Source: Lindgomyces ingoldianus
Lineage: Eukaryota; Ascomycota; Dothideomycetes; Pleosporales; Lindgomycetaceae
NCBI RefSeq assembly: GCF_010093535.1
Contig: NW_022985198.1
Location: 510,100 to 574,099 of the forward strand
DNA: 64,000 nucleotides
Reading direction: 5' to 3'
This document shows, one piece after another, positions 45,218 to 57,104 of this stretch. The first letter of the stretch is position 1. Each line of letters opens with the position of its first letter. Below the pieces are notes generated by a model. It was not told the origin of the DNA. It saw only the letters and a list, made by a program, of their open reading frames with translations, and ran no database searches. The position numbers and the translations under genes are program-made.

Positions 45218-48108
45218 ATGTCAAGCTCGTCATCAAGCCAGTCCGCCCATGGACAGGCCGAAGCGTCCTCCAGCCGGGCGCACCTGCAGCCAGCCGTTGA
45301 AGATGATCTCAGTGATACTGAGGGGCTGCTCTCATCTGATCCGCCAGAGCATTCTCTACCTGAACAGTCCGTTTCTATATTCTTGCCCACTGATGTGGTT
45401 GTCGCTGACCTAGAGGTGTTGCAGAATCTCATTTAAGCGCAAGCAGAAGGCTACGACCCCATCGCCTTTCTCCATCCCCCGATTCCTCTCCTCCCCTCTG
45501 GGTGGGAATAGCAACCACCAGTCTCCTTTGCGGCGATCACCGCAATCCCGGTTAGAGCAGCTTCGCACCAACCCTCGTGCAAATGATTCAACAGAGCTCA
45601 TTTTAAACTACCTGGACACTCCAGGGAACGCCGGTGAGCAGCTGCAGGATGCAAAGGATGCAAATGGGCTGGACTGGTATGTCGAGGGCCCGGGACGACG
45701 CGTTGGATATGATGATCTCACTGCCATCGATTGGATCTTCGAATACGCCAAGGAACGGCAGAGACTCCGCTACCTCTACTCGAGCGCATCAGGCATTCTT
45801 GGATACATAAAACAGCTCGCAGACGCCAGCCAGATATGGCTGATATTGATCGCCGCTGGAATTCTTAGCGGCGGTATTGCAGCATTTATTGATGTGGCTA
45901 GCGACTGGCTGGCCGATCTGAAGACCGGATACTGCAGCAACGTCGACGGAGACGGGAGGTTTTACTTGAACAAGGGATTCTGTTGTTGGGGGTACTCTGA
46001 ATACTCCCACTGTCATGATTGGCATCCTTGGAGCAGTGCTTTAGGTGTAAAGTCCGTTGGTGGTGGTTGGATTGTTGAGTACATTTTCTTTATTCTGTTT
46101 TCGGTAAGACTTTACCTCCCCAATCTTCGAGCATTACGGCTAACCGTGTCCGAGATACTTTTCGCAGCTGGTGCAAGTTTTCTCGTACGAGAATATTCCA
46201 CTTATGCGAAGCACAGCGGTATCGCTGAGATCAAGACTGTTCTTGGTGGCTTCGTCATCCGGCGTTTCTTGGGTGGCTGGACATTGGTTGTGAAGACTTT
46301 GGGTTTGGTGAGAAACCTACACATCTATTTCTACTCCTGTTACTCACATAGCTAGTGTCTCGCTGTTGCATCTGGCCTGTGGTTAGGCAAGGAAGGGCCT
46401 TTAGTGCATGTCGCATGTTGCTGTGCCAACCTTTTCATGAAGATGTTTAGTAATGTCAATAGTAACGAAGGTAGGCTAGACTGTCTTACCTCCTCGCTAC
46501 CTAACTTACATCTTGGTAGCGCGAAAACGTGAAGTGCTCTCAGCTGCGGCCGCAGCCGGCATTTCCGTTGCTTTCGGCTCTCCTATCGGCGGTGTACTCT
46601 TCAGTCTCGAGCAATTGTCGTACTATTTTCCTGACAAAACAATGTGGCAAAGCTTTGTCTGTGCCATGGTTGCCGCCGTCACTCTGCAGGCGTTCAACCC
46701 CTTCAGGACTGGTAAGCTCGTTCTCTACCAGGTTACCTATCACAGCGGTTGGCATGACTTTGAGCTCGCCCCCTTCGCTTTTCTCGGAATTCTTGGTGGC
46801 TCATACGGAGGGCTCTTCATCAAGCTGAACATGAAGGTTGCAGAGTGGCGGAAGAGTCGACCAATCGTCAAGGGACCCGTCATGGAAGTTGTTCTCGTCA
46901 CCTTGGTCACTGCAATTGTGAACTATCCTATCAAGTTCATGAGGGCGCAAGCATCCGAACTGGTTTATGTCCTGTTTGCCGAATGTGTAGACCTCAGCGA
47001 AGACACTCTTGGTTTATGCAAAGCTGGAAAGGCAAACACAGGTGTGGTGGCTTTGTTACTCGTTTCGGCCATGCTGGGTATCATTCTGGCAAGCTTCACC
47101 TTTGGCCTTCAGATTCCGGCTGGAATTATTCTACCATCCATGGCTATTGGCGCTCTCTACGGCCGCGCGGTTGGACTTTCAGTCCAAGTAATCCAGCAGG
47201 CCTGGCCAGGTGTGTTCGTATTTGGATCTTGTGAACCCGATGTACCCTGCGTCACTCCAGGAACGTATGCCATCATTGGAGCTGCTTCGGCGCTCGCTGG
47301 TGCTACAAGGATGACTGTGTCTATCGTGGTCATCATGTTCGAGCTTACTGGCGCTCTCACATACGTCCTGCCTATCATGATCGCTGTCATGATCAGCAAG
47401 TGGGTTGGCGATGCTATCTCACCTCGAGGCATCTACGAATCCTGGATTCACTTCAACGGCTATCCGTTTCTAGATAATCGCGATGACAATGGCTCCTCCA
47501 TACCGGACGTGCCCGCTGCACAAGTCATGACAAGAATTGAAGACCTCATGGTCATCACAGCCACAGGCCACACAATTCAAAGCCTTCGCCAACTGCTTAT
47601 TCAACATCAGTTCCGAGGTTTCCCGGTCATTGATAATCCAAGAGATGCTCTTTTACTTGGCTACATCTCACGCACCGAACTTGCTTTTGCCCTCTCCTCA
47701 GCGCTTTCCGCACCCCGAAACCTCAACGACGATACCGAAGCCTTTTTCTCTCACCAACCCCTCTTAGATCCCACGACAAGCTTGGATTTACGGCCCTGGA
47801 TGGATCAAACACCTATAACACTTAACGCAAAAGCTAGCTTCCAGCTCACGATCAGCATGTTCCAGAAGCTTGGCCTCCGCTACGTTCTGTTTGTCGACAG
47901 AGGCACACTGAAAGGCCTGCTAACGAAAAAGGATGTCTGGTTTGTCCTGAATGGTATGGATGAGAGAGACGCGGACACAGGTACGGGCATTGGGAGAGGG
48001 GTGCTGAGGGACCAAGGGGAGGACGCAGGGAGTGAGGAGAGGGGATTATTATCTACGCCAACGGATGAGGATGATGACAGTCTTGCCGGGCACGAGCGGT
48101 TGAGGTAG
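45218..48108 (+). CDS. CLC-family chloride channel/transporter
   Basis: Moves chloride, probably in exchange with protons, in endosome/vacuole membranes (Gef1-like). Exons 45218-45370, 45414-46103, 46155-46307, 46356-46470 and 46520-48108 give 899 aa; the frame is continuous across all four introns. The first intron (GTTTCT donor) is the least certain. The N-terminus is Ser/Pro-rich and cytoplasmic. CLC hallmarks: [19 protein letters not shown] (selectivity-filter region, normally GSGIPE), [12 protein letters not shown] (gating Glu), then [18 protein letters not shown], and further helices to [20 protein letters not shown]. The C-terminal cytoplasmic part has two CBS domains, around [19 protein letters not shown] to [10 protein letters not shown] and around [14 protein letters not shown] to [11 protein letters not shown]. 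It has 10 or more membrane spans. Divergent from the GARS-like gene, in the same direction as the DUF3433 gene. Confidence 0.92.
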
Positions 48109-48734
48109 GCGGGAAAGGAGTCCGGAGTTCCCCTATTAAATAATCCGTGTGACCCGTTTGACTTAGAAAGCGGAGAAGAAGACTGTTTTACAAAGCCTTC
48201 GGGTTTAACTTGTCGCTCGTGTATCGCCGCGTCTATTCAACGTTTGGACGCACGTGCGAACTGGGGTCTGAGACATGAGGAGACACAACTCGCAGTTCAC
48301 GAGCATTTAGCCCCATATATGAGAAGATCAAACACAAGGGCAGTGATCAGTACGAAAACCCCGGGTTGACGTCAGAAAACGCCCGACTATATTAGTCCTC
48401 CCGTGACAGGTTCAGAGGTCTGATTCGTCCTTGAAGCGCTGCGCCGCAATGCTTTTCTAGCCGGTCCGCCTCGCCGCAATGGTCCCAACCCTGGCTCTCA
48501 TTTCTGGGCATGCAAGGGACAGCCAGCAGCCAATTGGATGCAGCCTTTGGCGCTCCATCTTCAATCCGGGCTCAGATGAGTTTTCATTTGAGTGGTATTG
48601 CATGGCTTCTGTGGTGATGTTGGGTTGGTTCATAATGTGAGCGTTTGCTGTACGATTTGCACGATCGTTAACTGCGCAAGTGTTTTGGTGGTGCAAGGGC
48701 AGTTTCCGGAGCAGCGCAACCCCCTCCAACGACC
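48109..48734. other. Intergenic
   Basis: Between two plus-strand genes. The stretch 48350-48470 contains CCCGTGACAGG and other GC-rich motifs; the last 100 bases should be the promoter of the DUF3433 gene. No gene seen; a minus-strand frame at 48457-48747 shows no domain. Confidence 0.5.
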
Positions 48735-51700
48735 ATGACAGAACCATTCTGGATACTCCAACCTCTTCCGCAAAACACCTCGGTTAGCTCTCAAAACCTG
48801 GACCAAAATGTCTCTGTCGGACAACCTCCTCATTCTAATGTCTTGACTCAAGAGCTTCAGATAGACGACGGCCGTTCAGCATCACTATACACTTCATCAG
48901 AGACGTCGTTTTCTCAGAGCTCGGTATCAACCCTTGAGTCCCACACTTGGCCTTCTGCAAGCCATGAAGGGCTTCAACCTGTGAATGGCACCTCACCTGA
49001 GCTTGCACAATCAAGGCGACAGAGCTTTGAACAGCCAAACTCGATGGAACTTCGCCGTCCAGCCGATGCCACACCAAATTCAGTTGAGAATCGAAAAGAC
49101 GCGTCCCCTGTTGCGAGATGGTTACCGAACACTCTTCGCTGGGGCTTCATATGGCTTCCTCTCGCGCTGTCATTCTCGCTTAGTCTTGTGATTTCTATGA
49201 TGTGTTGGTATTCGCAAAAACACTCCGGACTAGGCAAGGTCGACGGTTCCTCGGTGCTTCTTTTCGGCTGGAGATTTACCCCCACGATTATTGCCGTACT
49301 CTACAACCAATTGACAGTAATGCTCTTTGACGATATCAGACGAACAGAACCCTTCGCGCGACTCGCTAAGCCAGGTGGGGCTGGAGCTTTGCCAACACTG
49401 CTGCAGGCCCCAACGTTCTGGTGGACTGCTCTGATTGAGGGTTCTCGCAAGAAGGATGGAAGGAGGAGCTGGCTGCTCATACTCGGAACTCTTGTCAACG
49501 TTTTCGCCTTTCTTATCATTTCCCCACTCTCGTCCGCACTTCTGGCTCCTGACAACGTTCGACTTCCTCAACCTGTCGGATTTGCTCGGACCGAATTGAA
49601 ACAAGATGCTGTTCTACCGGTGCACTTGGAAAGAGATACGTACTTCCGGACACTAGGAAATGTGCTCCAAAACGTAACAACATCCCCTTGGATCACGGAT
49701 CGATATACTGTCTTACCGTTTTGGCCTACGAGCTCCAACCACTTTGTGTCGAGCTCGAGATTACCACCTACGGGCCAGACTTGGGAAGTGGAAGGTATCG
49801 TATTCAGTATCGACTTTAACTGCCAGCATCTTGACATGGTTACCTTCTCCGACCACAGTAATCGTACTATTTTCCCTTTCCTAGGGAATATATCCGTTAC
49901 CATGGAATCTGTCGATGGATGCAGAATAGACCTGTCAAGTCCTGCTTCGGCGTTATCCCTGACGGGCGGAAGTTTCTGGGCCGACCTCTCTTCTTTCCCG
50001 GATGTTATCCGATCGATGCTGGAATTGACTGGACCGGCCTCAGTCAATGTCTCCACAAATTGCACTGGCAATGAAGTTCTCTATGTCAGTGATACTTGGG
50101 ACTCGACTTCGCCAGCCAATGCCTTCCAGCAATCGGCGTTAAACGTCCACGTTTGCATGTCCAGCTATTACAGTACCGTTTTGCCAGTGACAGTGGCAAA
50201 CTCTGGTGCCGAGGTCACCATCCAATTCAACGAACAAGAATTCTTGAAGAAACGACAGTTAGTCACGAACGGTATAGATGTCGCGGGCCTTCAAAAAGCA
50301 TATATCGACCCAAGCTGGAGTAGCTACATGCCCTCACTCTCGATAGATTCCACTCGTATACTAACTAAGTTCATTGGCGTTTCTAAGGTCCTTGCCGCTC
50401 AACACCGTTTCAATGCTAGCCAGATGGCCCGAGCTGCTGATATTCCGGAACAAGCAGCACGGCTCCGGAGGAGGTTCTTTAGCGAGGTCATGCAGTCTTC
50501 CGTTGCACAATCTGATGCTGCGACGACACAAAATGCAGCAGGACACGTGATTATGGGGCAGAGAAGGATTGTCGTGGTAAAAGAAGCTGCCATCATTTTG
50601 GGATTTGTCTTCGCGGTATCCTTCTTCTTCCTTGTGGCTATTTGTTGGCTCTCGCGTACCCGAGTTAGGCCGACCAATTTGACGCAAGACCCTGGCAGTG
50701 TTCTTGGAATAGCTTCGTTAGTTGCACTCGGACGCGAGCCTCTTCAAGGGTTGAAGGACTTGGATCAGAGCTCGCAGAAGGTAATGAAGAAAGCTTTACA
50801 GGAGCGAAGGTATTTTTCGACTCCAGGGCAACTGCATGTGGATGATAAACCAGGACAAGAGATGAGCTCTGGTGAGTGCAGATTATTCACTCTGTTCGAT
50901 AGGTTGAGGTTCTAATGTAACGAAACAGGAACAAGGACTGACACCTGCATATCTACTTCATCCCCGAACTGGAGACCCACAGTTCTCCGTCTGCGAAGTT
51001 TCTTTGCCTTGGGGTTCTACGTTTTATGTCTGATTGTTGGGGTGGCCGTGCTGCAGCACTTTGCGAATCGGTCATCGGGTCTTTATCAATCTGCATTCGT
51101 ATTCCAAGCAAACCTTCCAGGCTTGAACCAAAACCTAGGAACCATTGCGCCCTTTTCGATCATACCTACCCTCATGGCTATCGCTGTTGGCCTATGGTGG
51201 GAAGGCCTTGATAAATCGTTTCGCACGCTGCAGCCGTACTTTGCAATGTCAAACTCAAAGTCTCCAGTCCGTGTTTCCCGTGGATTTGGCCTTTCGTATC
51301 AATCTTCATACTGGCTTTTCGCTACCTGCAAGGCATTGCTAAATTCCCATTGGATTCTCGCCTTAGTCACGCTCGGGACGTTTCTTAGTCAAGCTTGTAT
51401 GTAATGCTACATTCTGGCATATCCGAAAATCTATTGACACAACTGTAGTTATTATATCTATGTCAGCCCTCTTTGAGCGTGACACATCTGCCTTTGTGCA
51501 ATCCATCATCCTCAATCGCACAATTGGACTCCGCCAGATTCCCTATATTCAAACTGAAGACGTGAGGAATGTCCCTGGCCAAACATATGCGAACAATATA
51601 CTCAAGGATCTCTTCACGAATCTTACAACAAATTGGATGTACGGCGCGGTTATTCACATGACTCTTAACGGTTCAGAGCCAGCCTGGAGCCACGAAGGCT

Positions 51701-53568
51701 GGAGTTTTGTACCAATCGATCTTGCTGGAGTGACAAATGATCACCCGAAACAACACCTGGGATACCAGACCAACGATGAAAAGCTTGCCGCCAGCATCTC
51801 GCCTGTTAACGTCACGGTTTCTACGCCTGCTATTAGGGGCCGGGTAGAATGTACTCCAGTCGAAGAAGCTCGTGATCATTCTTCGTGGCTCAACACCGAG
51901 GATCTTACCAAGGATCCATGGGTGAGTATCCGAACAGAGCTTACTACTGGATATTCGTTAAAGCCGATTATGTTTCCGAATAGAGAATATAATACCTCGG
52001 TTCTAACGAGCAAGACCTGGGTTCAATGTTGCAACAACGATACCACAAAAGACAAGGATCTGGCTGTCCCTGTTTCCATAGGGTATTGGTCTACTAATGA
52101 TCCAGAGAGCTATCCCCATGTAAATCAAACTTGGCCGAGGAACTTCACGGCAAAATGGATACGAGGGCAAGCACGACACTACTACATTCCAAGCGAGGAC
52201 GGCACTGAATTTCAAATAACATGGAAGCGAGACGAAGTAGGCAATTTCACTATGGCTGGCGGTAGCACAGACAACACCACCTTCGCCTTCCCAGGTGGCA
52301 GCAACGCAACCAACACCACCTTTCCTGTCGTAGGTAATAACAACGCAACCAACACCACCTTCACCTTCGTAGGTGGCAACAATGAAACCAACACCAACAA
52401 TTCAGCTGTATTCATGGAGAGTAATGGCATGCCCCATAACTCCCCATTTCTCATATTCACCTCCCTTCCCTCCATCCAAATCCTAAACTGCGTCCCCATA
52501 ATCGAAACTGCAAACGCCGAAGTCGTAGTTGCCCAAAAAAGTGGCCGAATACAATCCTACAATATCCTCGACACCCCTAAGTCTGCACCAGAAGCTTGGT
52601 TCGATGCCTTTGTCGTTCACAATGTCACTGACCCGAGCGAATCGAAGCCATTCAGTAACGATACTGTTTTCACCGAAAAAGTTGGGAGCCGGAACATCAC
52701 CGCTAGCTATGGTATTCTCTTCCTCTCTTCTTTGCTCGGAGCCGGGGATATGTATAATTTCCAAGACAGTACAATGGCCATAAGAAATGAGAGATTCTCT
52801 GACTCCGTGTTTAATATCCGCGCGAATGGATCAGGGCTTAACACGGATTTTATGTCGTATGCAGCGTACGCACAAGCTGGGAAGGATGCGCAGGCGATGT
52901 TGGATCCCGAGACGTTTCTGAAGGGCACGCAGAGGGCTTTCTCGACCTTCTTTCAGTACTATGTGAGCACTGATACTAATCTAGTGGAAGGGGGGTGGGC
53001 GTTTCAGCCCAGGCACCTGCAACCCCCAGATTTAGGCAAGCCTATTGATCCAACAAAGATCAGGATCAGTGAGGAGGTTACTATCGCGGTGAATAAAAGA
53101 GAGGCTAAGATCTCAGATTCAGATACAGCCATTTCTCAGGTCTCAACAGAAGTGTCAACACTCCGTATGAACCATATTGCGACGTGGATGGCTGTCGGCA
53201 TCTTAATCTGGCTTCTTATCACCACTCTCACTGTTTCGCTCACACTCTGCACGTATTTGAAGAGTCTGGTTAGAGGGGTTGAGTGCGTAGCTGATGTGCT
53301 TGCGCTTATTGCTGGGAGTCAGCGGTTGCTTGATTTGGTGAAGGAGAGGGGTTCTGAGGAGCTGATGCGGGATAAGGATTTGAGGATGAAGTTGGGGTGG
53401 TTTAGAGATTTGGATGGGAGGATTCGGTGGGGGGTTGAGGTTGTTGGGGAGGGCGTGGAGTGGGTTGATGGACCCGGGGATTGTGAGGAGGTGGTGGAAA
53501 AGAAGGCGGCGAAGGAGGGGCCTGGAAGAAGGTGGAAAGGGGGGTTAGGATGGTTACGGAGAGGTTGA
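48735..53568 (+). CDS. Large DUF3433-type plasma-membrane protein
   Basis: Exons 48735-50871, 50929-51396 and 51449-53568, 1574 aa; introns 50872-50928 (GTGAGT) and 51397-51448 (GTATGT) both join cleanly. A long Ser/Gln-rich N-terminus precedes TRWGFIWLPLAL-like and related hydrophobic spans. The conserved DUF3433-like blocks are SGLGKVDGSSVLLFGWRFTP with FDDIRRTEPFARLAKPGG in the first half, and RSSGLYQSAFVFQ with WWEGLDKSFRTLQPYFAMS in the second, i.e. a tandem duplication of the module. Each block is followed by a large extracellular part rich in N-x-S/T sites, then a hydrophobic helix (IILGFVFAVSFFFLVAICWL and MAVGILIWLLITTLTVSLTL) and a cytoplasmic tail. Function of the family is unknown; a cell-surface role is likely. 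An Asn/Thr/Gly-rich repeat lies at 52250-52400. Confidence 0.75.
52250..52400 (+). repeat. Coding tandem repeat rich in N-glycosylation sites
   Basis: About 3 imperfect copies of a unit of roughly 48 bp encoding (G/N)-N-N-A-T-N-T-T-F-x-F/V-V-G (GGSNATNTTFPVVG, NNNATNTTFTFVG, GGNNETNTNN). Each copy adds N-x-T sequons to the ectodomain. Confidence 0.75.
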
Positions 53569-54369
53569 GAATTTAGATGGTCATGCCCAATATAGGAATT
53601 TCCATATAAATCTATGTATTATTGGATGTCTTCTGGGTAATAGGAAGGCTACCGGTACACTCTCCCCCATAAATCATTCCCAATTTACGCCGAAGCCGTA
53701 ACAATAGCGGGCGGAGCTTGTTTTGACGACTTGTATGCTAAACTGGATGTAATTATCGCCCTAATTGCCGCCAACCTCTGAGATGCGGGAAATGGAAGCT
53801 CCCATAATCGGAGGCAATTTGATATGAAAGAGAGAGGAACTCCAAAGAGCACTCGGGCACAAAATTTACTACATCTACTGTAGACAAAAGGAGTGGGGTA
53901 GAATGAATACCTCGTGATGAGATATGACTAAGAGCGTTTGGTAGAGGGACTAACTGATCTGATTGTCTTGTTTAGGCGGTGTTATAGTACGGCGTTCTGT
54001 TAAACACGTCCCACGTGATGGCTAATATCGTGGCTGAAAGTGAAGGATAGCTCTAGTCAGGTGTCAGGCCTTGCAGGTTTGCCTACTTTTGGTGGCTGAT
54101 GTTATGATTTCGAAGCGCTGATATGTCAGAGTAGATACTGGGCTGTATACACGGTGTAAGTGAAACTAGCATAGGCCTCTTTGCATGAGCGGACTGGGGA
54201 CAGTTCTGGGTGCTGAGTGCGACATAGCACCAGGCCTGGTGCAGGCGGTGGGCGGGGCTTGCTATGAAGGTGGCCGCCATGGCGCTAGATGCGATCACTG
54301 AAAGCCGACCCTATACCTGGGTACTTCCTGGGTTCTTGTTCTCACTTAAAAACCCCAAAGGCTTTGCAT
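53569..54369. other. Intergenic, no gene supported
   Basis: 3' flank of the DUF3433 gene and upstream flank of the relic at 54.4 kb. No recognised motif. Confidence 0.45.
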
Positions 54370-55460
54370 CCCACCACTAAAACTTGTGACATTCAGACTG
54401 AGCTTTCTCATCAGAGCGGAACTCTTTCGACCCCTCATCGAGAGCATGCATTGGATTGGTGGCGATGTCGTCTTTAGAGAATTCTACTTGACGATTCATC
54501 GGAGAGCCTTCAACGAGAAACTTGACCCACAAGCGTTAGTAGTCTGAGGTGACCTTCATAAGTAGCAGCAGCGGAGGTAGGGTGAGTGTTTATGGCCAAT
54601 ACTCCAGTCTCAGAAGTCTGGCAGCAGTGGGTTTCCTTGTACCGAGCATGTTTTGACCCACTACTAGTACAAAAATCACAATAATTGCGCCTGTGGTCTG
54701 GTTTTAGCACCAAGTAAGACTCATACTCAAGCTTGCATTCGCTTCAACCACTCTACGCATTCATCACGACCCGATGTGCGGCAGCATCCAATGTCTCAGA
54801 CACCCTCCTCAGTACCCAGCCCTAGTAAACACATGGCTCTATATCTTGAGAACTATTGGATTCTCAGTGGTGCCTACCTGTCTATATTATGACCTACCCT
54901 CTCTGTGTTAGCATACCGCATCAACGGATACACTTGCGGTTTTCAGGTTCTTCTCATCGGCAACGGTTTACTTCCTAGTCTCGTCCAGGTACGGGCCTCG
55001 CGCAGTGCATGCTGTCTTAGCTCGCCGCATGTGGAAGCTCTCATACTTTTATGAACCTTAGTCCATGGGTCTGGTATGTCATACCGCAGCTCGACCATCT
55101 CGGAATCATCCTCGTGATATGGGGTTCGACAATATCGAGCGCACGTTCCGGCCATTATTACAGCCCGAGGATCCAGTACCTCTACGGGTATTTCGCTACG
55201 GCGATGGCTTCCCTCCGCGCACTCGCAAGCGTTTCATCCACTGGTCCGGTCGAAAGATTCGCGTACTCCTATGTATGCTTCTTAGACTGTTCCCTTTCTT
55301 CCCAGCAATCAATGGAGTCATCTTAAACAGCTGTGCGAGCCTAAATCGGCGCATGGGACGTTCGTACTGCCGGCTAGGGACTCTGAATGGCAAACCGGAG
55401 CAGTGATATATGGCGTAAGGATTCTGGAGCGATGGTATCCAAGACAATTTGACATCATGG
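54370..55460 (+). pseudogene. Decayed gene of unknown family
   Basis: Plus-strand protein-like segments occur in shifting frames: about 54397-54545 (FRLSFLIRAELFRPLIESMH, VVFREFYLTIHRRAFNEKL), about 54830-54880 (VNTWLYILRTIGFSVVPTCL), about 54940-55050 (ATVYFLVSSRYGPRAVHAVL, RRMWKLSYFYEP), about 55110-55230 (GFDNIERTFRPLLQPEDPVP, LRVFRYGDGFPPRTRKRF), and about 55310-55470 (QWSHLKQLCEPKSAHGTF, ARDSEWQTGAVIYGVRILER). Stops and frame changes separate them. Function unknown. Because minus-strand frames are also open here, the strand assignment is a judgement. Confidence 0.35.
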
Positions 55461-56405
55461 CTTCGAGCCACTAGATAATGCATGTCTCGGTAATGTGCGG
55501 AGCGCGTTGCCATAGCGTGGGCCTAGTGAATGTATTTGATTACTGGCATGTGATGAATGGGAAGGAAATAGATCACCCTCATTTCTGAAACTTCCAATAT
55601 GTTATCACACAACAGGGAATATGAATGTAATAGAGCCAATCTATCGAACATCGTTCTAGAATCATGGAATGGTAACACGGATTCTAAAGTTCTGGCCTGG
55701 ATGACTATGCCGTGCTCTCAGTTGGTGAAACAACGTGGTGAATGCCATTTGCCCGAGCATCGCCGAGGAACGGGTACGAAAAAATTAATTTAATAATGAC
55801 ATCCAAGAAGCCAGCGAACTTATTTTCGAGTGAGAAGAGTAGCCTACCAGATCAAAGCACTAGGTAAAGGCATCATGTGCTGGGCATCTGCCTCTCGGAA
55901 GGATGCATGATAAGGCATCGTCGATCCCCCAATGATGGACTTCTTCTAGAGTTCGCAGACGTCTCCGCGTTCGATCGGAACTTGATCGTCGTCGAAAAGC
56001 AAGATAGACAGGATTTCCAACACCTCCGCGACTCAAGTCTCCGGAGCCTGGTTAAAAGCCATGTTTCGCTTCGTTCCACGGTTGATCCGTGCTTGACTCT
56101 GGTCCCACGTCACACCCGGCTCCATCTGGACACAATGGTGTTGGAACCTGGGGCTGAGTGCAATGTCGCACAACGGCTTCAAAACTTCAACCCAGAACAA
56201 AGAAGCAAAGGCGCCAGGTGATTCAGCTCTTTATTTCAACATCCTGTTACTCCACACGTGATATTCTCTTGCGCATTCGACCGACAATACATCATTCTTG
56301 GTTGAGCGATTCTGGTGTGCAGTAGTGGTGAAGTGATTTGTTGCGACACCAGGTATTTGGCAACTTGACCGCGGAAATGCTTTTAACATATTTCTCCTAC
56401 CTGCA

Positions 56406-56412
56406 AGATAAG
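56406..56412 (+). promoter_or_regulatory. AGATAAG GATA-factor site 1
   Basis: Perfect HGATAR site, 699 bp before the nitrate transporter start codon. In ascomycetes GATA factors of the AreA/NIT2 type bind such sites to activate nitrate-assimilation genes. Confidence 0.55.
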
Positions 56413-56466
56413 GGGACTATTGCTGGGTCAATTAGATCTTTCTTGGCTCAAGAGGCTGTTGCTAAG

Positions 56467-56473
56467 AGATAAG
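56467..56473 (+). promoter_or_regulatory. AGATAAG GATA-factor site 2
   Basis: Second perfect HGATAR copy, 638 bp before the start codon and 61 bp from site 1. Confidence 0.55.
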
Positions 56474-56740
56474 AGAACGCCGTTCCGCTCCCGCCCCCAC
56501 CTCCACCCCACGCTGAAAGTCTTTGCTGGTGAACATCACTCGTCCGCGCAACACGAGTCCACATCTCCGTTGTTGCCATAAAACCACCTTTCAGCTCACT
56601 GAGCGGTGCTCTGCAGCTCATCCGAGCACGTCTCAACTTCCGCGGGAACTACAACGCTGCCAGAGCAGCGTTCTCTCCAACTTCAACGCGCATTTGCTTT
56701 TGCTGCGTCATCGTAAATTGCCTGTGATTACGCCACAGGG

Positions 56741-56747
56741 AGATAAG
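56741..56747 (+). promoter_or_regulatory. AGATAAG GATA-factor site 3
   Basis: Third perfect HGATAR copy, 364 bp before the start codon. Confidence 0.55.
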
Positions 56748-57104
56748 GGGTCATTGCGCTTCAAATCCAGACTCAATCGGTCTCGCCCACATGTACCCCG
56801 GAGAATCCTCGACGCACTTGGCTCATCGTCTGGGCCGGTCTCCAGCGCCGACTTTCTCTCGGGCCCGCTTTGCATCTGTGCCAATACAACAAATCGTATA
56901 CCGCGGAAGTATCCTTTGCAAATCCTCTGCCCTGGCCTTCTATATAGCTTCCACATTTCTCTACCCTGGAATTTTCCATCTGCAATTTGCAAGCAGGTAC
57001 TACCACCACTTCCCCTCCGAACGATCCCCGGCATCCGGCAAGATCCTTCCGCTCTTTCTTCAGTAGACAGTTTCCGCCACCGATCCTCCTGCCAAACACT
57101 CGCA

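Larger units (their letters stand above)
55461..57104. promoter_or_regulatory. Upstream region of the nitrate transporter
   Basis: No convincing gene in 55461-56300; a 114-codon plus frame at 55877-56221 is unrecognised. The last 700 bp upstream of the transporter start hold three copies of AGATAAG (listed separately) and three CCGCGG cores (about 56372, 56640 and 56899; CTTCCGCGG and ACCGCGGAA), compatible with nitrogen control. Confidence 0.55.
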
